From the NCBI GenBank assembly GCA_934168245.1, contig CAKPMY010000007.1, positions 1-64,000 of the forward strand: a stretch of 64,000 bases of DNA, given 5' to 3'. The DNA is from an uncultured Bacilli bacterium. GTDB taxonomy: Bacteria; Bacillota_I; Bacilli_A; RF39; UBA660. The notes under the pieces are model-generated. The model saw only the letters and a list, made by a program, of their open reading frames with translations, did no database searches and was not told where the DNA came from. The translations under genes were made by a program, and so were the position numbers. Position 1 is the stretch's first letter. Each line of letters starts with the position of its first letter. Shown here one piece after another: positions 1-7,677 of the stretch.

Positions 1-526
1 AATTTATCTTTCCAAAATGATAATGATTGTCTTAAAGAAAGATTTTCTTCTTTTAAATCTTTAATTTGTTTATCTTTAACTTTATTATTTTTAGTTAGTG
101 TATCTACTCTTAATTGTAATGCCTCATTATTTTCAGTAAGAGTTTGTATTTCTTTTTGATTTTCTTGTATTTGAGTATCTACATTATTAAGAGTAATAGA
201 TAGTGTTTGAATATTTTTATATTCATCATTTGTTTTATTTACTTGATTGATATAGTTTTCTGGTTCATTTATCTTAATTTTTTACTTAAATCATTGATAT
301 AGATTTCATTAGAATAGTTAAAAGCAAGAAATACATTATTATTGATTATTATTTTATGTGGTTCAATATAAGATAAATTAGTTTTGTCTACTTTTCTAAT
401 ACTACCATTTATTATAGTTGGAGTAGTATTACAAAAATCGCATATAATTTCTAATCTCTTTCTTAACTATTCTTCTACATCAATTTCTTTTTTGATAATA
501 TTTATCAGAGACAGCAACCTTTCCTA
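1..526 (-). pseudogene. Decayed coiled-coil gene fragment at the left edge
   Basis: One minus-strand reading frame can be followed leftward from about 523, but it is broken. It has an in-frame TAG at 467-469, and it ends at a TAA at 269-271 just after a six-base A run (plus-strand T run 278-283). Adding one base to that run joins it to a second open frame that continues off the left edge. The joined product has a mixed N-terminal part and a long Gln/Asn/Lys-rich coiled coil (motifs QIQENQKEIQTL and KQIKDLKEENLSLRQ). I do not recognise the family; relaxase, replication or phage proteins often carry such tails. It starts directly after the tRNA terminator, a usual landing place for mobile DNA. 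The decay is visible; the mobile origin is inference. Confidence 0.5.
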
Positions 527-542
527 TGATTTTTTTCTAAAC

Positions 543-570
543 AAAAAAAATCAATCAGAGATGATTGATT
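543..570 (-). terminator. Terminator of the tRNA operon
   Basis: A perfect 9-bp stem (plus 549-557 with 562-570) with a GAGA loop is followed on the minus strand by eight Ts. It lies 40 nt beyond the tRNA-Leu 3' end. Confidence 0.85.
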
Positions 571-610
571 CATATATTTAAAATTCGAATAGTTCGAACA
601 AATTTATCAA

Positions 611-695
611 TGGTGCGGGTAACAGGAGTTGAACCTGCAAGCCTTGCGGCACTAGATCCTAAGTCTAGCGCGTCTGCCAATTCCGCCATACCCGC
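611..695 (-). tRNA. tRNA-Leu (anticodon UAG), CCA encoded
   Basis: The minus strand folds as a class II tRNA of 85 nt with acceptor 5' GCGGGTA pairing to TACCCGC, followed by encoded ACCA. The anticodon loop is CTTAGGA between CTAGA and TCTAG, giving UAG. The variable arm is long (TGCCGCAAGGC region) and the T loop is GGTTCAACTCC. The long variable arm and the anticodon together assign leucine. It is the second gene of a two-tRNA transcript, with 13 nt between the genes. Confidence 0.95.
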
Positions 696-708
696 AACAA
701 TAAATAAA

Positions 709-785
709 TGGTGGACCCTACAGGACTCGAACCTGTGACCGCCCGGTTATGAGCCGGATGCTCTAACCAACTGAGCTAAGGGTCC
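709..785 (-). tRNA. tRNA with CAU anticodon, most likely tRNA-Ile2 (lysidine type)
   Basis: A 77-nt tRNA on the minus strand with acceptor GGACCCT/AGGGTCC and encoded CCA. The anticodon loop CTCATAA gives CAU. The body (GGACCCTTAGCTCAGTTGG, CCGG stem, extra loop GCGGTC) resembles the bacterial tRNA-Ile whose CAU is modified by TilS to read AUA, not the elongator Met tRNA that starts GGCGG in Bacillus. The Ile call rests on body similarity from memory; by anticodon alone it could be Met. Confidence 0.85.
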
Positions 786-796
786 ATTGCTATTTA

Positions 797-825
797 ATAA
801 TAGCATATATTTAGAATTGTTGCAA
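797..825 (-). promoter_or_regulatory. Promoter of the tRNA-Ile/tRNA-Leu operon
   Basis: On the minus strand, -35 TTGCAA (820-825), a 17-bp spacer and -10 TATTAT (797-802), with TGC directly before the -10. The start would lie a few bases upstream of the tRNA-Ile 5' end at 785. Confidence 0.75.
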
Positions 826-834
826 GAGAAAATG

Positions 835-872
835 AAAAAAAATAAGAGAAATTCACTAGAAAGTCTCTTATT
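835..872 (-). terminator. Terminator of the 868-1287 gene
   Basis: Stem AATAAGAGA/TCTCTTATT (plus 841-849 with 864-872) with a 14-nt loop, followed on the minus strand by a T run (835-840). It overlaps the stop codon at 868-870. Confidence 0.8.
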
Positions 873-1287
873 TTCCTAACATATTAATTAAATTGATTTT
901 AAACATATCTTTTTCTGGATTAGTTTTCGAAATCATAACACCTTTGTATGTAGATAATTCAGCTCTGTGGCCTTCATCTAGAATACCTTCTGGTGTAATA
1001 TTTGTTAAAAGTATTATTTTCTTCTCAAGATATACTGTATAGTGTAATGTTATCTCGCCGTGTACTTTAACAAATAATTCATCTGTTGGTAGTTTTAACT
1101 CGTAACCTACAGTTTTATTCTTTTCATTTCTACTAACTTCTTTTCCTAAAAAATTACCTTTACGTAATTCTGGATAATAGTTAAATGTTAATTTCTTGTA
1201 AGCCAACATGTTATACTTTCTAACAGATCTTTCTTTTTTACGAAAATCGTTTTCATCCAAATACTCGAAAATATACGCATTATTCAT
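868..1287 (-). CDS. Conserved-looking protein of unknown function, 139 aa
   Basis: A soluble basic protein of about 139 residues that I do not recognise. It has no signal peptide, membrane segment or catalytic motif; it alternates charged and beta-prone segments (VGYELKLPTDELFVKVHGEI, YTVYLEKKIILLT). I chose the ATG at 1287 because a GGTGGGG run precedes it by about 8-12 nt. A GTG five codons upstream (1302) is possible but has a poor ribosome site. It is a single-gene transcript with a perfect promoter, a structured leader and its own terminator, which suggests strong, possibly regulated expression. Coding status is fairly sure; the role is unknown. Confidence 0.75.
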   Translation of the reverse strand: MNNAYIFEYLDENDFRKKERSVRKYNMLAYKKLTFNYYPELRKGNFLGKEVSRNEKNKTVGYELKLPTDELFVKVHGEITLHYTVYLEKKIILLTNITPEGILDEGHRAELSTYKGVMISKTNPEKDMFKINLINMLGK

Positions 1288-1322
1288 TATACTCAACCCC
1301 ACCCTATATAAATTTTAATTTT

Positions 1323-1355
1323 GTATACTTCAGGTCTCTCACCCTCAAAGTACAC
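1323..1355 (-). promoter_or_regulatory. Hairpin in the 5' leader of the 868-1287 gene
   Basis: In the transcribed leader the minus-strand segment GTGTACTTTGAG can pair with CTGAAGTATAC across a purine-rich loop (about 9-10 bp with two G-U pairs). It starts about three bases after the -10 box, so it would form at or near the 5' end of the mRNA. It could stabilise the transcript or be regulatory; no known riboswitch is recognised. Confidence 0.4.
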
Positions 1356-1357
1356 AT

Positions 1358-1386
1358 ATTATAGCATAAAAGTCTTATTTTGTCAA
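1358..1386 (-). promoter_or_regulatory. Consensus sigma-A promoter for the 868-1287 gene
   Basis: Perfect minus-strand -35 TTGACA (1381-1386) and -10 TATAAT (1358-1363), a 17-bp spacer, and TATGC before the -10. The rest of the 1288-1614 gap shows no second gene; the plus-strand gene at 1615 has no equally clear promoter. Confidence 0.9.
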
Positions 1387-1614
1387 ATATTTTTGGACTT
1401 GATGTTGTTTAAAATTATGTGTCCTGCTTTGTTTAATTTATGCATCTTACTTATTTATGATGTTAATATTAGAAAAATACTTTAATAGGCTGATAGTTTG
1501 GATAATTCGAACCTTTATTATTGGTATTGTTTATTCATAAAATCAATCTTGCTTTTTGATATATAAAATGATATGTTATAGGTAATAAAAATTAGTTTTA
1601 AAGGAGTTTGTTTA

Positions 1615-2241
1615 ATGAAAAAAAAGGGAACAAAAAATGTACAAAGTAGTGAAAGCAGCAGGAATAAAGGGAGGCGAATGATGAGTATTATTGGAATAGT
1701 TGCAATAGTAGTTATTGTTTGTTATGGAACTTTCATAAATAGAAAGATAAATGATAAAAAAATAGATTTTTCTCCTGATGTTTCAATTAATATGACAAAG
1801 AAAATAGAATTGTCAAAAGAACAGGAAACTTATAATATTGATAGTAGTTTAAGAATTGAGTTTTTAGGAAAAGTACAAGATAACGACAGTTCTAATAAAC
1901 CAATATATAAATACACAGCGGATGTTTATTTAGACAATAATAAAATCTTAACAATTGATAATGATAATATTTATTCTGCAAATGCTGCGGCTAATTTTGA
2001 AGTGATTCGTACTAAAAAAGTTTATATTTTGAAATCATTTGTTGCTAGACAGTGTAATTCTGATAAGATTAATATTGTTACGATGAAGGGAAAAGTTTTA
2101 CCAATAACAGATTCGGCGATGGATTTTGATATCAATAAGAAACTTGATAAGTTTACATTAACTTTGTGTGATAGTTGTATGGACAGTAATTGTAAAATTG
2201 AAAAGTATGAAATTGTAGATGATACGATCGTAAAGAAATAA
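1615..2241 (+). CDS. Single-pass membrane protein with extracytoplasmic domain, 208 aa
   Basis: Unrecognised. The first 23 residues are strongly basic (Lys/Arg/Ser), then a membrane helix at about 24-42 (SIIGIVAIVVIVCYGTFI), then roughly 165 residues predicted outside the cell. The outer part is rich in Lys, Asp and Asn with beta-strand character and has cysteines near its C-terminus (CDSCMDSNC) that could form disulfides or bind metal. AAAGGAG lies about 8 nt before the ATG. It is one of few plus-strand genes here, converging on the surface-protein operon at 2275, with a shared terminator between them. The anchor and topology are inferred from sequence; no function is assigned. Confidence 0.75.
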   Translation: MKKKGTKNVQSSESSRNKGRRMMSIIGIVAIVVIVCYGTFINRKINDKKIDFSPDVSINMTKKIELSKEQETYNIDSSLRIEFLGKVQDNDSSNKPIYKYTADVYLDNNKILTIDNDNIYSANAAANFEVIRTKKVYILKSFVARQCNSDKINIVTMKGKVLPITDSAMDFDINKKLDKFTLTLCDSCMDSNCKIEKYEIVDDTIVKK

Positions 2242-2243
2242 GT

Positions 2244-2276
2244 AAAAAGATGACTTGTAAGTAAGTCATCTTTTTT
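2244..2276. terminator. Bidirectional terminator between convergent genes
   Basis: A 13-bp perfect stem AAAAAGATGACTT/AAGTCATCTTTTT (2244-2256 with 2263-2275) with a GTAAGT loop. The A- and T-runs at its ends serve both strands. It contains the last bases of the minus-strand stop codon. Confidence 0.9.
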
Positions 2277-4569
2277 AATTGTGATATGTATATACTTTTG
2301 CTTTTTCAGGTGTTGGAGCATTAGCCATGGCCTCAACAATAGCCTCTGCTTTTTCTTCATTTGTCAGCGTATATGGTTCTTCATATTCGTAAACTTTTTG
2401 ATCTGTTGCAGGAGATTTCTTTGTAGAAGTTGTGGCATCTGATGTTTTTGTTGTTTCTTCTGCATTTGGATCTGGTAATGGTTGATCTGTCATATCACCA
2501 GTTGGATCTGTTGTTATGTCTTTAACTGAGTCATTTAAGTCTCCATCACTGTCTGAATGTTTATCATCAAAGTTAACATCATGGTCACCAAAGTCTTTTT
2601 CGTTTACAGTTTTGCCGTTTTTAATATCTTCATTAGCCTTATCCACTTTATCTTGGAAGTCTTTTTCATCTTGCTTTATTTGTTCTTCTTGTTCTTTTCT
2701 TTCTTGATCGGCTTTTTCTTGTTGACGTTTTGCTTCTTCATCGGCTTTTTTCTCTGCATCTTGTCTTGCTTGCTCATTTTCTTTAGTTACTGTTTCATCC
2801 GCTTTTGCTTCGGCCTCTTTTACCTTTTCTAGACCTACTACATCAATGACATGATTACGATCTGTTGTTGTTTCAGTAGTTGTTTTTGTGTAATACTCTG
2901 TTACTGTTTTTGTTGAAACTATCGTACCAGTAAAGTTTTTACCATTATAAGCAAAGGCTACATTTACTTGCTTTTTGAATCTATCTAATTGACTTATATC
3001 ACGATGTGCATCATCTATTACATAGGCTTTATTTTCTTTCAATTCTTCAATTCTTTTTTCCTTCAATAAATCATAATCTATATATTCATTATTCTTTGGT
3101 GTCATTAGACTTACTAAAGCGGCTTTTTCAATTATATCGTTGGCTCTATTGCATACACCGATATCGTTTAGGTAAGCAACTGCTTTATCTTGTAATGTTT
3201 TATCTGTTTCAAGATTTTGGAATAGAATTTCTGAAGCACTTACCATTGGTATAATAGAAAATTTATATGATTCAATACTATTTCTTGGATCACTATGAGC
3301 AATTCCTTCTTCCCTAACCTTTTCTGTTATTGGAAAGTCCTTGTATAGTTCTTGATAAAAAGCATTTACTTTTTCAACTTTAGTCTTGCCTGTTGCTTCT
3401 TTGCATGCTAGGAATAAGTCATGATATTTTTTATAGAAGGCTTTAGCCTCATCACTACCTAAAAGTGTACTTATATCAACTTGATTTTCTCTTGTTTCAA
3501 GTACGTGAGCACCCATTAATTGTAAGGTGGCAGTCTTATAAGCATCACTTAATTCAGTAGCGTTTAATTCAGCACCATTAAAGATTTCAATTAAATCGGC
3601 CTTTTTATAATCATTATATACAAGAGCCATTGAGATTACTTCATCCCAAGAAAGTGCGGCTTTTATATCTTTTCCTTTTTCAACAAAAGCATTGGCAAAT
3701 TTAATGTTAAAGTTATTTAGTGTGGCACTTATATTAGTCATAACTTTTTGTTGTGTCTCACTCTTTGATAATTTTAACATTCCAGCAAAACTTGTAGTTT
3801 CTTTTATTAAATCATCTGTATTGTATTCTTGATCGGCAGTAGCAACAATTGGCTTAACTGGATCGTCGGTATTTCTTTGAGTTTTACCATTAGCACATCC
3901 TGGAATAAATAATATGGCTACAGCAGTTGCTACAGCGGCAACTCTTCTTGCTATTTTACCTAGGAATGTCTTTTTAAAGAATTTTTTAATTGGGCCATCT
4001 TCTTTTTGTGGTTTTGTGGTCTTTTCTTTTTCTTTTTGTTCTCTATAGGCTGCATATTTTGCTTGTAGTTTACTTACTAATTTTACTCCAGTTATGGTTT
4101 TAAGGAAGTTCATAAATCTTTCTTTTTTATTTGTAGTTTCTTCTTCGTATTCTTCCTCTTCTTCGTACTCATCTTCTTGTGCTGCTCTTTGAGCCTTTTT
4201 CGCCTTATGTTTAGCTCTTATTTTGTTTATTAAATTTACTCCAGTTATAGTTTTTAAGAAATTCTTAAATGAGCCTTTTTTGGTTTCTTCTGGTTCTTCT
4301 AGATAGATTTCGTCTTTTGTTCTAAACTCTTGGAATCTCTTTTCAAACTCTCTACCTGATACTCTATAGACATAACGTTCATCTATAATGTCAGCAAATT
4401 CTTCTGGACTTATACCTTTGGCATTCATTAGAACTTTGATATTTTCTAAACCTTCGGCTTCATCAGTATTTTTGACTGTACCATCAGTATAGAAAATACA
4501 GGCTTGTGTTCTTTTTCCAGTTTCGCTATCAAAGGTATAAAAGACTATATTTTTAATTTCCTTTTTCAT
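2275..4569 (-). CDS. Large membrane-anchored protein with duplicated basic motif and coiled coil, 764 aa
   Basis: Not a family I can name. Residues 1-90 form a small alpha/beta-looking domain. A Lys-rich motif, FKNFLKTITGVNLINK (about 101-126), recurs as FMNFLKTITGVKLVSK (152-177), with a weaker third copy near 194-209; acidic Glu-rich linkers separate them. A hydrophobic segment follows (208-224) ending FIPGC, which looks lipobox-like but is far from the N-terminus, so I read it as a membrane anchor. A Ser/Thr-rich region, an Ala/Glu/Lys coiled coil (about 598-660) and an acidic Asp/Thr-rich tail come after it. GGGGG precedes the ATG. It lies 19 nt after the 4589-6319 gene, so both probably share the 6349 promoter and act together at the envelope. 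Confidence 0.8.
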   Translation of the reverse strand: MKKEIKNIVFYTFDSETGKRTQACIFYTDGTVKNTDEAEGLENIKVLMNAKGISPEEFADIIDERYVYRVSGREFEKRFQEFRTKDEIYLEEPEETKKGSFKNFLKTITGVNLINKIRAKHKAKKAQRAAQEDEYEEEEEYEEETTNKKERFMNFLKTITGVKLVSKLQAKYAAYREQKEKEKTTKPQKEDGPIKKFFKKTFLGKIARRVAAVATAVAILFIPGCANGKTQRNTDDPVKPIVATADQEYNTDDLIKETTSFAGMLKLSKSETQQKVMTNISATLNNFNIKFANAFVEKGKDIKAALSWDEVISMALVYNDYKKADLIEIFNGAELNATELSDAYKTATLQLMGAHVLETRENQVDISTLLGSDEAKAFYKKYHDLFLACKEATGKTKVEKVNAFYQELYKDFPITEKVREEGIAHSDPRNSIESYKFSIIPMVSASEILFQNLETDKTLQDKAVAYLNDIGVCNRANDIIEKAALVSLMTPKNNEYIDYDLLKEKRIEELKENKAYVIDDAHRDISQLDRFKKQVNVAFAYNGKNFTGTIVSTKTVTEYYTKTTTETTTDRNHVIDVVGLEKVKEAEAKADETVTKENEQARQDAEKKADEEAKRQQEKADQERKEQEEQIKQDEKDFQDKVDKANEDIKNGKTVNEKDFGDHDVNFDDKHSDSDGDLNDSVKDITTDPTGDMTDQPLPDPNAEETTKTSDATTSTKKSPATDQKVYEYEEPYTLTNEEKAEAIVEAMANAPTPEKAKVYTYHN

Positions 4570-4588
4570 TTTATTTTCCCCCTTATGT

Positions 4589-6319
4589 TTACTTTAACTT
4601 TTTATTACCAGTATAGTACCAGTTGTTATTTAATAGAGTTGTATCATTGTAGTAACTCCACTTCTTCTCAGTTGTTCCTGTTGATGTTAATTTTCTTGTT
4701 CTATCACTTGAGTAGCATACTGTTCCATATAATGGTTCAGTTCTAGTTGCTATTTCTGTTTTGGTGATATTTCTATATACATAAACTGTCTTTGTAGTGT
4801 AACCGCCACAAGTTGCTGTTACTGATGAACTTGAACTAGTTGGTGCTTCAGTAGTTGATGTTACTTTTGACATGCTTCCTGTATATGTATATTTGTCATA
4901 ATAATAGTTTGGTAAAGTTGTACAAGTATCTGAACAATAACTGTAATCAGCGCCAACAAATTCATAATGTGTATTTTCTGTATCTCTTGGTGGATTAGCA
5001 TATGAACCTCTGCCATTGTAAGACCAACCGTCTACTGATGATTGTGTTCCTGATGTTATTGTTGTTACGTTGGTATATGTTTTTGTTACAGCATATGTCA
5101 CGTTGTTAATGATTACATATGTGTAATTTGTACATGTTTTGGCAGAATATGATGATGCTTCGATTTGAGTACTACGTTCTTTGATGTACTCTTTTTCATG
5201 AGTTCCTATTTTTTCTTTACGATTATATAGTTTTACTTCTCTTAAACAGTTTATATCGCTAGCAGCACATGTTATGGCTTTAGTACTACAACTGGTTTCA
5301 GTCCAGTTAGCCCATTTTGTCCAACTACTGAATGTTGCATTTGTAGTTCTTGCATACTCGTATAAATATTCTTTAGTTTTACAACTGTCTTCATAAGCAT
5401 TTTTATCTACGATATTACCGTTTTTGTCATAGTATTTACCATTAACAATTTCACAGTAATGTTTTTCTTCTGGTTTACTAGTACATTCATTTTCGTAAGT
5501 TTCTTTAGTTACGACAGTTCCGTCTTTGCCATAGTATTTGTCATTTACGATAGCACAATAATGCTTTTCTTCTGGTTTACTAGTACATTCATTTTCATAA
5601 GTTTCCTTACTTACAACAGTTCCTGCTTTACCATAATATTTGTCATTTACGATAGCACAATAGTGTTTTTCTTCAGGTTTAGTAATACATTCGTTTTCGT
5701 AAGCATCTTTGTTAACTACATTTCCATATTTGCCATAATACTTTCCGTTAGCAATTTTACAATAGTATTTTTTTACTACTGGAGTATCTGGTGTAATAGT
5801 AGTTCCTTTTATTACTATGTTCTCAGACTTTTTCTCACATATATTACCTTTACAATATGTGTAGCAACCTAAATGAACTAAAATATAGTCTTCTTTTTCA
5901 CTATCTTTGATATTTACCTTTAGGATGTATTCATTTTCAGCTTTAGTTATTTTTACGTAACTTGCCTCAACGTCTACTGGTTTATTATTTTTGTCTATCA
6001 ATGGTGTGATTATTTTTAGACCGATCATTTCACTTAAGGTCATCTTTTTAAATTCGCCTTCTTCTTGAGGAAGACGTTCGTCTGTATAGTAAGAAATGGC
6101 TGCTTCTTTCATCTTGTTTAAGTTATCAGAGAAAATTTGTGATGTTAAAGCATTTATCTCACTACTACTTACGTTACTTTCTTTGATATTTTTATTGATT
6201 GTTGGTGCAATGAACTTTGGTAATAGCCAAACTAATAAAAATACAAAGATGATTATTAAAATTAACTTTAATAAGAAGTTTCTGAATGGGAAACCTCTAT
6301 TTTCGTATTCTTCATACAT
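4589..6319 (-). CDS. Membrane-anchored Cys-repeat surface protein, 576 aa
   Basis: Residues 1-13 are short and charged, a membrane helix spans about 14-34, and the rest is probably outside the cell. Residues 55-160 include a pilin-like, Lys-rich globular segment. From residue 184 four tandem 34-residue repeats follow with the pattern YC-x-I-x-N-x-KYY, a G, V-x-K, and YE-x(2)-C, then KPEE; each has two cysteines. The C-terminal 250 residues are Thr/Ser/Tyr-rich with more cysteines and low-complexity stretches, typical of a stalk or adhesin. GGGGGC precedes the ATG and a consensus promoter lies just upstream. It is first in an operon with the 764-residue protein. Family unrecognised; the surface role is inferred. 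Confidence 0.85.
   Translation of the reverse strand: MYEEYENRGFPFRNFLLKLILIIIFVFLLVWLLPKFIAPTINKNIKESNVSSSEINALTSQIFSDNLNKMKEAAISYYTDERLPQEEGEFKKMTLSEMIGLKIITPLIDKNNKPVDVEASYVKITKAENEYILKVNIKDSEKEDYILVHLGCYTYCKGNICEKKSENIVIKGTTITPDTPVVKKYYCKIANGKYYGKYGNVVNKDAYENECITKPEEKHYCAIVNDKYYGKAGTVVSKETYENECTSKPEEKHYCAIVNDKYYGKDGTVVTKETYENECTSKPEEKHYCEIVNGKYYDKNGNIVDKNAYEDSCKTKEYLYEYARTTNATFSSWTKWANWTETSCSTKAITCAASDINCLREVKLYNRKEKIGTHEKEYIKERSTQIEASSYSAKTCTNYTYVIINNVTYAVTKTYTNVTTITSGTQSSVDGWSYNGRGSYANPPRDTENTHYEFVGADYSYCSDTCTTLPNYYYDKYTYTGSMSKVTSTTEAPTSSSSSVTATCGGYTTKTVYVYRNITKTEIATRTEPLYGTVCYSSDRTRKLTSTGTTEKKWSYYNDTTLLNNNWYYTGNKKLK
5369..5770 (-). repeat. Four tandem 102-bp in-frame repeats
   Basis: These encode residues 184-317 of the surface protein. 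Copies 2 and 3 (residues 218-251 and 252-285) differ at only two residues; copies 1 and 4 are more diverged. The exact 102-bp period and the similarity of the inner copies suggest recent duplication and a site that can vary in copy number. Confidence 0.85.
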
Positions 6320-6348
6320 ATATATGCCCCCTGTCTCTATGCCTTACT

Positions 6349-6377
6349 ATTCTAGCATGATGTGGGGTTTTTGTCAA
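6349..6377 (-). promoter_or_regulatory. Promoter of the surface-protein operon
   Basis: Minus-strand -35 TTGACA (6372-6377), 17-bp spacer, TGC, -10 TAGAAT (6349-6354). It overlaps the last codons of the Smr gene. Confidence 0.85.
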
Positions 6378-6634
6378 TTTTTTTGTTTTAATTCGACAAT
6401 GGTTGTTCCGGTATTAAAATTATCTAATTTGTAGGATAAAACATACTTGTTATGCTTCAATGTTTCTTGAGTGGTTTTTTTTAAAATTCCTGTGCCATTT
6501 CCATGAATTATTAGAACTGTTTTATTATGAAGATTGTAATTATCTTCGATAAATTCATTAATTAAAATACGTGAATAGTCGCGATCTAGACCATGAAGGT
6601 CTATTTGAGGTAAGTAACTAGATAATATTGTCAT
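6374..6634 (-). CDS. Stand-alone Smr domain protein, 86 aa
   Basis: The whole protein is one Smr domain. It has IDLHG near residue 11 (the LDxHG motif) and IIHGNGTGILKK near 42 (the HGxGxG motif). Smr domains are DNA/RNA endonuclease or nucleic-acid-binding modules, best known at the C-terminus of MutS2; here no MutS2 body is attached. Its start lies inside the end of the kinase gene (17-nt overlap), so the two are translationally coupled. Recent work on other bacteria links Smr proteins to cleavage of mRNAs on collided ribosomes; whether this short form does that is unknown. Confidence 0.85.
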   Translation of the reverse strand: MTILSSYLPQIDLHGLDRDYSRILINEFIEDNYNLHNKTVLIIHGNGTGILKKTTQETLKHNKYVLSYKLDNFNTGTTIVELKQKN

Positions 6635-7514
6635 ATTCTAACACCTCTTTTAATTCTGGAACTGAATACCTAGCCCCTATTTTAGTAACTGATAAGGCCC
6701 CTGTTATTGAGGCATAATGTATTGAGTCAAGTAAGGAATAACCATTACTTATAAAGTAGGCAAAGGAACCATGGAAGATGTCACCAGCACCAGTTGAGTC
6801 AATAGCAGTTACTTTTATGCTTGGAATTTGAGTACAAATTCCTGCAATTTCGGTAAAACTTCCGTAAGATTCCAAGGTGATTATGATATTTGTTTTGAAG
6901 TATTCTTTTAATTTGAAATAGCAAGTCTTTACAGTATCAATGTTTTGATAATCTATTTTAGTATTTGAAAACTTTTCGGCAAATTCATGAGAACAAACTA
7001 AATAAGTAACTAATTTTCCTAGTTCTAAATTATCGTCATTAAGACGGCTGGCATCGAAAACACTTATAGCCGTAGGATTTTCTTTTAAGACTTCTTTGGC
7101 TGTTTCAGGATGTTCACCGTCTATCAAGATTACTTCGGCTTGAAGTTTTTCTGGAATGTTTAAGTTTCTTATGGGAGTGGCTTTTGATGTTACAATTGTT
7201 CTACTACCATTTGCCATATTAGCAAAAATATAACTGCAAGAAGTCTTATGAGTTGGTATCTTTTCAAGATAGGTAGTGTTGGCTCCTACTTTTTTAAATT
7301 CATCAATTATTCTATCGGCTTGGTAGTCAGCACCAAGGGCTGATATTACAGTTGTATCTACTCCCCATTTGGCTAAAACATAGGCTCCATTTGGACCAGA
7401 ACCACCACCACATTCTACATGATATGGTATACGATATTTATCATTTTCTACTGGATAATCAGTCATTGGAAGTGTTGTATCAAAAGTTGAGTGCCCTATA
7501 CAAATTGCTTTCAT
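6618..7514 (-). CDS. PfkB-family carbohydrate/nucleoside kinase, 298 aa
   Basis: A ribokinase-like ATP-dependent kinase. The N-terminal substrate region has the Gly-rich GGGSGPNGA (about 36-44). The family signature with its catalytic Asp, DSTGAGD, is near 239-245, followed by F-x-G-x-F. Length is normal for PfkB enzymes; the substrate (ribose, fructose, adenosine or another sugar) cannot be read from sequence. I start at the ATG at 7514: GAGGGTG lies 6 nt upstream, and the alternative TTG start 11 codons earlier sits on the -10 box. It is followed by the overlapping Smr gene and is divergent from the HExxH gene at 7678. Confidence 0.9.
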   Translation of the reverse strand: MKAICIGHSTFDTTLPMTDYPVENDKYRIPYHVECGGGSGPNGAYVLAKWGVDTTVISALGADYQADRIIDEFKKVGANTTYLEKIPTHKTSCSYIFANMANGSRTIVTSKATPIRNLNIPEKLQAEVILIDGEHPETAKEVLKENPTAISVFDASRLNDDNLELGKLVTYLVCSHEFAEKFSNTKIDYQNIDTVKTCYFKLKEYFKTNIIITLESYGSFTEIAGICTQIPSIKVTAIDSTGAGDIFHGSFAYFISNGYSLLDSIHYASITGALSVTKIGARYSVPELKEVLEYDNII

Positions 7515-7537
7515 TTTTTCACCCTCTATTCCTATAT

Positions 7538-7566
7538 AGTATATCAAAAGTTAGGAGAACTTTAAA
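7538..7566 (-). promoter_or_regulatory. Promoter of the PfkB kinase-Smr operon
   Basis: Minus-strand -35 TTTAAA (7561-7566), 17-bp spacer, -10 TATACT (7538-7543). It implies a leader of about 16-20 nt before the ATG at 7514. Confidence 0.65.
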
Positions 7567-7622
7567 GTAGTTGAGACGGTTTTGTATGGAAAAAAGCGAC
7601 ATGGCATTTTTACTTGTAAAGA

Positions 7623-7651
7623 TGGACTTTTTAGAAAATATGTGGTATAAT
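7623..7651 (+). promoter_or_regulatory. Promoter of the 7678 HExxH gene
   Basis: -35 TGGACT (7623-7628), 17-bp spacer, -10 TATAAT (7646-7651). A ribosome site AAAGGGG follows before the ATG at 7678. Confidence 0.65.
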
Positions 7652-7677
7652 ACGGTGCTTATGAAAGGGGTAATAAT

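Noticed and set aside
384..581. Plus-strand open frame of 65 codons opposite the decayed gene
   Set aside because: No ribosome site; hydrophobic low-complexity product typical of the antisense of an AT-rich coding region; it overlaps the tRNA terminator.
5369..5770. CRISPR-like array
   Set aside because: The 102-bp repeats are contiguous, in frame and encode protein; there are no spacers and no cas genes.
2516..6434. Several plus-strand hydrophobic frames opposite the surface proteins
   Set aside because: They mirror Glu/Lys-rich coding sequence, which reads as Phe/Leu/Ser on the other strand; no start signals.
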